From Sycon ciliatum (Eukaryota > Porifera > Calcarea > Leucosolenida > Sycettidae): a DNA stretch of 64,000 bases. Below, in pieces: positions 55,798 through 64,000 of the stretch. Position 1 is the stretch's first letter, and each line of letters begins with the position of its first letter. Both the position numbers and the translations under genes were made by a program. Location of the stretch: positions 19,731,380-19,795,379 of the forward strand of contig NC_088645.1 of assembly GCF_964019385.1 (NCBI RefSeq), in the 5' to 3' direction. The notes under the pieces are model-generated. The model did not search any database, was not told the DNA's origin, and was given only the letters and a program-made list of their open reading frames with translations.

Positions 55798-56019
55798 CTA
55801 GAGCTTAAAATGTCCGCCAATCGCGTTCCGTAAGGACTGCAACTGGGAGAGCATTGAACGACGTCCAGCGGGACCAGGGAGGAATGGAACTCTCATCAGG
55901 CTTGACACTTGACCCCGTGTCGTCATTTGTGCGGAATCGTTTGTGCGGAATGGTGTGTTAGCTCTCCTGCTCTCCCAGATGTGTTTGCCACGTCTTGTCC
56001 TCTCTGCTAGCGCAAGCAA
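55798..56019 (-). pseudogene. LINE reverse-transcriptase C-terminal fragment
   Basis: T-R-G-Q-V-S-S-L-M-R-V-P-F-L-P-G-P-A-G-R matches the segment at 16083-16349 but lacks the downstream L-W-N-A-L-P in frame. Dead fragment. Confidence 0.6.
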
Positions 56020-56391
56020 TTCCAGCTTCCTCTGTTCCAGGGCGTATCCAATCTAGGATGTGATAGATACTCCATACTGAGCAAAGAACGGTTGGTGCTT
56101 GCCGGCAGGGTTTTCAACATCATTATAAGTCGAGATCTATCTGCCCGTAATGTCTTAGCTTTGTTGCGCGACTTTACTAATCAAGTTGGTTCCGGTGGTC
56201 TCGAGCTTGCCGGCTTGCCACTGGCGTTTTCACTGTGCGTCTCAGACAAGGAAATGCCACATCTGGTCAAGGAACATCGAGCAGCAGCATATACTAAGCA
56301 ATTGAGATCTTCCATTTGAAGATCTTTGTGTTTACTAGTGGTGTTGATCACTCCAGGGATTGCTTTGTTCACAAGTGATGTCACCTGATCT
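56020..56391 (-). other. End of unit A, possible LINE remnant
   Basis: A minus-strand frame with N-C-L-V-Y-A-A-A-like sequence (about 56240-56300) could belong to the LINE of 55798-56019. The duplication junction follows GATCT at 56391. Confidence 0.35.
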
Positions 56392-57159
56392 GCAACGTCT
56401 CCCGGCGCATTACGATTATGTGAACCAGTGCAGTCGTAACAAAATGATACGGTAAAATGTCGCCGGCAAAGTGACCGCCGGCAAAGTTGGACAGTGCCCA
56501 ACTCTTGCGATCTGCCTCGGCGCCGATCCCGTAGAATTTTGACCGAAATGGTTTGTGAACTGTTTTCGCTGGTGATCGCCAGTGCCGGGAGCCAGACTTT
56601 GTCAAAATTTCAAACCAAGCCTCATCCAAAATTTCCCTACATTGAAGCTAAAGATGAGGTCCGTTCGCCATTCTTGTAGTGGCTTTTTAAGGTGGCAAAT
56701 TAAGTCAGCGTACCAATCCGTCCTTCTCGGATGATCTGCTTGACTGTTGTGCAACGTATGAGACAAATACAATTGAAATGAATGAAAAATACGAATGATA
56801 CATAAACAAGTTCGCGTGACTTCATCAACGTTTGCACTCATAATTTCGACACCACCGCTTACTAGACTGCAATAGAAGTAGTTTCATCTCCAGTGAGAGG
56901 TAGGACGAAGTGGACATCACCGAAAGACTCTCAATTACTAAGAAAAGAAGAATTGAAGCGTAGCATTTGGGCACATTCTGTACTACTTTGTAGTGGATTT
57001 GGTACTCCAACCGTATGAGCAAGGGATCAGGAGCTGGCTGACCGCCGATGTCTTGCGGCGCCGATTTTGCTTGTGTGAACCAACTATTTTTTTTTTTTTT
57101 TGGAGAATCAAAGATTATTTTTACCATGGCCTAAAACGAAAAAGTTCCAAGTATCAGTT

Positions 57160-57830
57160 TAGTTTACGAACTTAGAAGTTACGACTTCGGCGGTAATAGT
57201 CATGAAGTTGATTGTTCCAACTAGGAACACACGCTTCTGGCCGAACTTGACACTTGACTGACTCACGACTGCCATCCGGAGCACACGAGGAGCACGTCGC
57301 ACCTTCCACTCGGCAAACCTGCAAGAAAGCACCACTCCCTGCTCAATACACGGTGTTTCGGGGAATTCACCCCTCATCAGTTGAGCTTGAGTAGGCTGAG
57401 GAAGATTGTGCCTGAAAAGCACCACTTATAACCTGCTCTCCAGGCCAAACCATCACCAGGGATACAAACTTACAGAGACGCTTTGTTTCCAGCGCGACAA
57501 ACACCTCGTGAAGCTCCAGCTAGCAGCGTGCGTCAGAGTCGCTCATGGAGTTGTGATAAACAGACGTTGAGAGCCAGTATAGCTATTCGCAACGCTGTCA
57601 CCTCCAACAACTAGTCGCACGTCCGCGTGAGGGACAACAATACGAACTTAGAAGTTACGACTTCAGCGGTAATAGTCATGAAGTTGTGTGGTGCTTTCTT
57701 GCAGGTTTGCCGAGTGGAAGGTGCGACGTGCTCCTCGTGTGCTCCGGATGGCAGTCGTGAGTCAGTCAAGTGTCAAGTTAGGCAAGAAGCGTGTGCTCCT
57801 AGTTGGAACAATCAACTTCAGTTTAGTTTA
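57160..57830 (-). mobile_element. Ribozyme-family-2 repeat in unit B
   Basis: Counterpart of 46920-47590. Confidence 0.6.
57341..57386 (-). ncRNA. Hammerhead ribozyme, family 2, intact (unit B)
   Basis: Identical in all stems and core bases to 47100-47145. Predicted cleavage lies between 57347 and 57346. Confidence 0.85.
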
Positions 57831-58298
57831 GTTTAAATATCTCTTATTATTATTTTTTTCTCACCCCACACCCCTCTACTCTGTTATCGGCCCTCTTAAG
57901 AGTTGTGTTCATCACTGTTGAGGCTTCCGATGGAAAATAAAAGAAGACTACTACTACTACTAAAAAACCAACTCATTGGGCGGCAGACTCCGTACGCTAT
58001 CGTACAGGGATACGCTAAATATACGCTATACGCTATACACTATACGCTATACGCTACAATAGTAGTCAGCTACAGTTCAGTGCCCTCCGTGGTCAACGCA
58101 GGCCACGGTCTCAAGATGCCCGCCAGAGAGTCTGATGCTTCTGTGGTCCTTGCTGCTGCAGGGTGCTTTCGTTAACTATCCGTGGTGTATTTGGCTACTG
58201 TTCGGCTTCATTCCCCCTCATTTTTCATGATTTTTGATGGTACTATTTTCTCGGATTCCGGTTTTCCACTCTGTTATGTTCGAATCCATAGTCTGTCT

Positions 58299-58643
58299 GT
58301 ACGCAAGAGGTACACAAAAGGAAGTATATAGGGCTGTTTTTTTGTTGTAACTCAGAGTTTCATGGCAAAAACCAATCATCAGACAACATAAGGAGATTAG
58401 AAAAACGCAGGTATATGAAGGCAAGCAGAGGAGATAGAATAATTCAGTGCAGACAATATGATAATCATTCAACACCTCCCATCATATTGTCTGCACTGAA
58501 TTATTCTATCTCCTCTGCTTGCCTTCATATACCTGCGTTTTTCTAATCTCCTTATGTTGTCTGATGATTGGTTTTTGCCATGAAACTCTGAGTTACAACA
58601 AAAAACAGCCCTATATACTTCCTTTTGTGTACCTCTTGCGTAC
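58299..58643. repeat. Foldback element (unit B)
   Basis: Counterpart of 48068-48414, differing by a few bases and small indels. Confidence 0.9.
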
Positions 58644-58960
58644 TACGCTCTGCCCATTCCGGGCATTTGAGCACTATTGCAGGTTAAGGCGCACACCCTC
58701 TGTGTAGTCTGTCTGTACAACGTGATTCGCGATTTTTCGATATGTCGCAATTTTTGGACAAATCAGTTAAATATGGAAGTAGAGTCCTCCTGGGTCGTTG
58801 TCCTTTCCTTGGTGGACAAACTTTTGACAAGAGTGTCTTCGTGTGGTCCTCAAGTTTCTTCGTAGCTATTTTTCCGGCGAAATGCGTTTCTTTCGGGACG
58901 TTTTCTTTACTCTTCTTAGGTAATGTTATGAGTAATTTTGACAATTTCGATTAAACATGA

Positions 58961-59130
58961 ATGATGGACGATTCCGTCGACTCTACGTCGCATGACGGAG
59001 AGAATGGCGACATGGGCGATGTTGTATCTCTTCATTCACCCCAGGGACTACGTCTTCCACCTCGAATCCGCCTGGAAGAGACTCCCTGCCTTCACAGCTG
59101 GTGCATTTGTCGAGGGGTTAAAACAACATA
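58961..59130 (+). pseudogene. Frameshifted counterpart of the 53-codon ORF
   Basis: A one-base loss near 59035 shifts the frame relative to 48733-48894. Confidence 0.3.
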
Positions 59131-59945
59131 ACAATTAAATGTTCAGGAATATCTCACTACAGTCAAAGTTGAAACTTTTCACGTGCAAGCGAAATTGCTG
59201 CAAAAATTTAGAAAGTGGATCTTGAGATGTCAGCCTTGGTGGAAGGCAGTTCCACAGCCTTTTTGGTGGAAGGCAGTTACACAGCCTTCCGATGTTATGC
59301 AGTCAGAGAGAAGAAGAGATGTTGTCATGAGAATTAAAGAGCAGTTTATTTGGTTGGGGGGGGGGGGAGGTTGGCTATGGATAATGCTGTAGTAATTTTT
59401 AAAAAAAGTTTTAGTTGATGTTCGTTGACTATGGAAGGAGATATGGAGCAACGGGGAAGATGAGCTGATTATCCGCAGAATGAGGTTGACATTGGTTGGA
59501 CGAGTATAACGAATCCGAAGACAGTTGAATATGAAAACAATATTTTCAAAGGTAACTCAAACTAATTGTTTTGGCAATGAAAAAAATGGTTTACAGAAGA
59601 AGTGAACTAATATATAGAATAAGTAATGTCTTCTCTTTTCCATGTTGATCTCTACTGCAGTATGCTGGAACACCTTGGTATGGAGATACTCGTTTAACAT
59701 TTTGTTGAACATAAGGCCACTTGCAAGTACGAAAAGGCACAATTTTCCGACTTTTGAGGCTCCATAAGTACAACAAAGTGTGCATCTACCCCCGTACCAA
59801 AGCATATTATGAGGATTTTGCAAGCATAATGCAAGAATCCATTAAAGCATAATTCCATGCTTTCGCGAGAATAATCCTGCGAAGCCTACATCGTACGTGA
59901 CGCATTCCTTGACTCCATGGCATTTTCAACCTGCTGAAACGCGCG

Positions 59946-61673
59946 TCAACTGCAGCTAGGGCATATGCGTTGAAGACAATTGATATGTTCCCCTGCCTTC
60001 AATTGCTTAAATCCAACGTATTGTCTGTCCAGAGGAATATCTGTACACTTACCGGGCTGATGTAATACTCCGTTGAAAAGAGGAATCAGAGACAATGACG
60101 TCAGTCCAATGTGCTTCCTAGTGCACAAGAACATCTCCATGGTAACTCGGTCCTTTAGATCTCCCTTGGTGCTTAAGAAACGAGTGACGAGGGGAATCAT
60201 TTGGAAGAGATTCATGCCATAGTCAACTGGCGCCTCCTGGCACCAGATTAAACTATGTTGATGATGTGGTCTGAACGCTGAGGTATCATAAAGCGCCAGA
60301 ATCCCACAAAGGGAATTTTCGCCTCTTTGTTTCAGAAAGATTTTCATCATCTCAATATGCTTAGGTGCAAAGCCTTCCAGAACTGCACCGGCTTCCATAA
60401 ATGCTTGTAGATGACACATATCGAATGTTTTGTTCCCATAAGCCCAGATTGAGCGCAAGGGCGAGATGCACGAGTTACTATTCCCTGTGTGCATGCCTTC
60501 TCCATTGTCGTCGTATATATTAAACGGTAAAACAGTATCGCCGTTGTTGCTCACCTGTAGCGCGAATCTTAACAGTATATCCAGCAGCAGCTGCTTAGCT
60601 ATTCGATCCACCTTTGTTTCGGCTGGAATGCTCATCGCCCTTTTGAATAAATTCAAGTCTGTAAAGAGAATATACAGCCAGTCGCCGAACCAGCATGCCG
60701 CGTTTCTCCACTGCACTTCATCATCCGCCTCGAACCTATTTAAAATATATATACTTTTCGAATGCACATATTTCCAGTGCCCGTCCTCCACTTGTAGTCG
60801 TCCCTCGTATCGGGCTATGGCAGCGAGAGTACCTTCAACAGGCCGTTTTGGCATCAGACAATCAAGGCCCACGAAATTACCACCAGGTGGTAGATGGTTG
60901 CACAAGTGCGGCACATGAAATACTCCGTCGTCAGCGATGGGAATTACAGATAGTGATGTCAGCTTCGGGTGTACCTTGGTGCGTTGCAGCATCTTGATGG
61001 CGATGGGGTCTGCGCAGTTTCCATTTTTGAATGCGAGACGTATGACGAGGGGAAGCATTTTGTATGAGTTCCAGTTACTCCCTTCAGACTCGCCCATTTC
61101 GAAATAAGACTGCCAGCACAGGCTGGCGGGTTCTGATCGCCAGGAGATGAAAGCTTCGGGAGTTCCACTATTCAGAATACTATTTGTCGGATCCAAGCCT
61201 GCGTCAACCAATTTTTTTCTCATCAGTTTTTCCTCTACGTCCTCAACTCCTTCCAGTCTGGCACCGGCATTGACCAAGGCATCTAAATGGTCCTCTTGAA
61301 ATCCATCATTTGCCATGCTTACCATGTAATTCAACGGTGAGACGCACGGATACTCAGGACCATAAATGATGAAATGCCTGAACCTTTCATCCTCCGTCGT
61401 ATATAGGTCCTCCTTAGCTGGAATGGTTATTGCCAATTTCAGCAGTTTCTGGAGCAAAAGTTGCTTGGCCATCTTGTCAACCAATGTTTTGGGACGAATG
61501 GTCATCGCCCCCCTGAATAACTCTAAGTCCATGAACAAAATGTAGAGCCAGTCCCCATACCAAGAAGCAGCGTCTCTCCACCGGACCTGGTCATCTATGT
61601 TGAACCGCCTAAGCAAGTATTTGCTCTCCTCCCAAACATCATTCCACGTCCAATCTTCTTCACTATAGGCCAT
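59946..61673 (-). CDS. Unrecognised two-repeat 575-residue protein (unit B)
   Basis: Full-length paralogue of 49720-51447, same start, stop and length, ATG at 61671-61673. Eighteen residues differ: 7, 29, 91, 94, 177, 179, 184, 187, 199, 204, 248, 251, 394, 395, 409, 410, 413 and 416. They cluster at 177-204 and 394-416. I count 19 replacement nucleotide changes and only 2 silent ones. Several are radical (P to W, R to W, C to S, K to E). Both copies stay open, so both are probably maintained. Confidence 0.75.
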   Translation of the reverse strand: MAYSEEDWTWNDVWEESKYLLRRFNIDDQVRWRDAASWYGDWLYILFMDLELFRGAMTIRPKTLVDKMAKQLLLQKLLKLAITIPAKEDLYTTEDERFRHFIIYGPEYPCVSPLNYMVSMANDGFQEDHLDALVNAGARLEGVEDVEEKLMRKKLVDAGLDPTNSILNSGTPEAFISWRSEPASLCWQSYFEMGESEGSNWNSYKMLPLVIRLAFKNGNCADPIAIKMLQRTKVHPKLTSLSVIPIADDGVFHVPHLCNHLPPGGNFVGLDCLMPKRPVEGTLAAIARYEGRLQVEDGHWKYVHSKSIYILNRFEADDEVQWRNAACWFGDWLYILFTDLNLFKRAMSIPAETKVDRIAKQLLLDILLRFALQVSNNGDTVLPFNIYDDNGEGMHTGNSNSCISPLRSIWAYGNKTFDMCHLQAFMEAGAVLEGFAPKHIEMMKIFLKQRGENSLCGILALYDTSAFRPHHQHSLIWCQEAPVDYGMNLFQMIPLVTRFLSTKGDLKDRVTMEMFLCTRKHIGLTSLSLIPLFNGVLHQPGKCTDIPLDRQYVGFKQLKAGEHINCLQRICPSCS

Positions 61674-62437
61674 TGCAGAATCTCAAATCAAACGGTCAAC
61701 ACAGAGACAATGGCCGTAGCTAAATGCGACAAAGAAACTAGGCGGGCGATGCCGATAGGATGTTCATAACTTTGGCTTTGCATATACTATGGACACTGGT
61801 GCAAGTGTATCACGTACATTTAACTCTACACGTATCCATAAAGAATGGATCTGTTTGTACGGCACTGTATTACATTTGCAGTGTTATACGCAATTCTACA
61901 ATACGATGATATATGCAACATCAAGCAACGGCAGAGATAACACATTCTCCTTCTATGCAAAGAGTTCCGGATATTGTTCACGAATGCATAGAGGTTCTTA
62001 CAGCGAATATGAAACTTCGATCTAACACGTGTGACTATCAACAATATCTGTGTACGACTCACAACAGCTATTCTCCATCAGCACTCGGCCGAAGCCCGGA
62101 GATAGGTACCCACCGAGCTAGCATCCGGCAAATAAAGAGTGGACAATGATTTAAATGATGCTAGACTGGGACTAAGGTAGAAAAAAAGAGAAACACATAA
62201 CTATCTTTCTAATTAATCAAATGAAACACGAGAGGGTTTGGAGGAAAACATTGGAGCAATAGACTCCCACCACCTACCCCAGACTGAGAGGCATTACGAA
62301 TCAAGGACGTTGCGCAGGATCACTGTCGAGCCATGGCGATCACTCCTTTGCAATTCCCTCAAAGAACAGTATGGGCCGATACTGCTGGTATAAGGTAGCC
62401 TCCTGGCACTTTTTTGAAACGGTGCCTAACGGTCCAA

Positions 62438-62884
62438 CTACCCCCGAAACAACCCTAATCTGCCACATTCGATAGATCTCGTGAGGAAGAAGTTGATACT
62501 TGGTACGATTACCAACTTCCTTTTAGCAACGCTTGGATCAACGGGTACAGCAAGGTCAGTTGCAGGTCTTGAAGGCTCATCAACCAGAACAATATCAGCC
62601 TGTCGGTGCTCAATGAAGCGATCGCATAAGATGGTGAAATCTACAACATCTTGATCTTCTCGTCCTGTGGAGGGATGTTTACGTCTGAAATACATGACTG
62701 TATCTCTAGCAGCAGACACATTGCTCCCGGGTGAAGGGTGCTCTGCTACCGATTCATTGGCGTTGATATGCTCAATCACAGGATCACGACGATGCGTGTA
62801 GGACTTATTCTCACTTGTATGGTATTCCATGTACACGACAGAGCGACTAGTGGACAAAAAGGCCAGCCGATTGTGACAATCCAT
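62438..62884 (-). CDS. Unrecognised 148-residue ORF (unit B)
   Basis: Paralogue of 52212-52658, with the start chosen at the same M-D-C-H-N. The frame is open further upstream to 62989, but that extension is proline-rich repeat sequence (GGATTATGC element) and is unlikely to be coding. Confidence 0.4.
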   Translation of the reverse strand: MDCHNRLAFLSTSRSVVYMEYHTSENKSYTHRRDPVIEHINANESVAEHPSPGSNVSAARDTVMYFRRKHPSTGREDQDVVDFTILCDRFIEHRQADIVLVDEPSRPATDLAVPVDPSVAKRKLVIVPSINFFLTRSIECGRLGLFRG

Positions 62885-63324
62885 GTAAGGTAGGGGGGGG
62901 GGAGGAGAGGGGAGTAGGCACCGGCGGATTATGCCGGCATAATTCTTGGCATAGCTTGGTGGTTGAATATTTGGAGCATAATGTGGCATCCTTTCCGAGG
63001 TAGAAGCATAACTAAAATTAATGATTGTACCACCGTTCTAGTATGTAGGCTACACAATTGTGTACATTGCACCTGATCAGTGATGGTGGTCTGCATGGTA
63101 AAGGGTTCGGAGGTCATGCATGTAGAGTTTTCAATGAAAAACAGGGTAGAAACCATGGCAATACATTATTGTACGCTCGAACTCGTCTTCTTCAAGGTTC
63201 TTTCTCACGTTGATACAGTACATTAAGCAGGCTCGGAAGATGCGAGTGAATCAGCCTTACTATGAATCCCGGGGCGGACGAGATAGTGACGGGTAGTCCC
63301 CAAAACTCCACGTACATGTACATG

Positions 63325-64000
63325 TACATTATGAATGTCCTAGAAATCGAATTTTCATAATGAATAATAATAATAATATTTAAATAACCGACGAAGAGAC
63401 AACAGTCGTAAAATAGCAATGAAAAATATCAATTGTGCACTCATAACCATGTATAAACAATAAAAATGAAACAATTCCAGAACGTTTTCTTGCTACAATT
63501 ATCAGTGGAACATCGTCACATAGTAAGAATCACTAAAAGAACCAGTTATATAGCTAGAGTAATATGAAAAGAAGCGTGCTAATGCAGCACAGCTAGCGGT
63601 TATGCATAACGCGTGTAGTGTGAACCTTTGCAGTGTATCTGAGAATCTGAGAGTGGTAGCAGTAGATGAATGTGGCAGCTGTGAGTGCGTGTGATAATAT
63701 TTCAGATTTTTGAAGGACGTTTCACGCAGCTTCATTATACTTGAATCGTTTGCAGGCAACCTGCCTACACCCAAGAGAGCACTGCATTTCACATAAATCC
63801 ATTATACGTATCGTTTCAACGTTTCGGTCTTCATGTTCAACGTTTCGGCCTTCAGGACCATCATCAGGAAATGATTCCTGATGATGGTCATGAAGACCGA
63901 AACGTTGAAACGATACCTCTGATGGATTTGTGTGAAATGCTGTGCTCTCTTGAGTGCAGGCAGGTTGCCTGCAAACGATTCAAGAATAAACATATTATTT
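63325..64000. mobile_element. Inverted-repeat element (unit B), truncated by window end
   Basis: Counterpart of 53095-53800. The right terminal repeat lies beyond the window. Confidence 0.75.

Larger units (their letters stand above)
56392..64000. repeat. Tandem duplication, unit B (runs off the window)
   Basis: Second copy of 46151-53762. Differences are scattered substitutions plus small indels, such as a shorter (CTA)n and one lost A near 59035. Confidence 0.95.

Noticed and set aside
62885-62989. N-terminal extension of the 148-residue ORF in unit B
   Set aside because: The extension is GGATTATGC-type repeat and a poly-G/C run; unit A does not preserve the frame, so the shared start is preferred.

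Overview
The window is animal nuclear DNA and looks like an invertebrate, probably a marine one. The evidence is phase-1 split exons for a calcium-binding-EGF-like membrane protein, tRNA-derived SINEs, several LINE fragments, a Ty3/Gypsy element, piggyBac/pogo/hAT-like termini, very large microsatellites and many foldback elements. A sponge or another early-branching or lophotrochozoan animal fits, but the sequence does not fix the phylum. There is no bacterial operon, CRISPR array, rRNA gene or convincing functional tRNA gene.

Layout. 1-7.1 kb: receptor gene copy 1, with an ectodomain exon (99-533), an EGF-like plus membrane exon (3031-3467) and a membrane plus cytoplasmic-tail exon (5368-6551). 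The tail is interrupted by a small transposon and resumes at 6941-7077. 7.9-10.75 kb: GA-rich satellite with a pure 1.3 kb GACA array. 11.8-12.5 kb: three tandem tRNA-derived units. 14.4-17.1 kb: hAT-like ends, LINE 3' end, foldbacks, CA repeats and a probable Penelope-type GIY-YIG remnant. 17.5-44.07 kb: a second copy of the 1-5.1 kb block (receptor copy 2, ectodomain and EGF/membrane exons only). It is inflated by a piggyBac-like element, a SINE-like insertion, an 11.2 kb modular repeat array and a 6.9 kb Ty3/Gypsy element that itself carries nested insertions. 44.6-46.0 kb: Harbinger-like element. 46.15-64.0 kb: a recent direct tandem duplication with a unit of about 10.24 kb. Each unit carries an intronless minus-strand gene for an unrecognised 575-residue protein made of two internal repeats, plus a smaller ORF upstream on the same strand.

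The most notable find is a set of hammerhead ribozymes, all on the minus strand and from three unrelated sequence families: 3550-3593 and 20674-20717 (just after the EGF/membrane exon of both receptor copies), 25335-25382 (inside the modular array), and 47100-47145 plus 57341-57386 (in each tandem unit). A sixth locus, 21814-21850, has lost exactly the nine bases that form stem III. The cores CUGAUGA and GAAA, stems I-III and a GUC or GUA cleavage triplet can be read directly.

Other points worth attention: a 27-bp coding minisatellite that duplicates a 5' splice donor in the receptor gene; amino-acid-changing differences far outnumbering silent ones between the two 575-residue paralogues; a nine-unit Helentron-like array whose 69-bp palindromic repeats occur as 2, 3 and 4 copies along it; and several transposon-in-transposon nests whose target-site duplications can be read.
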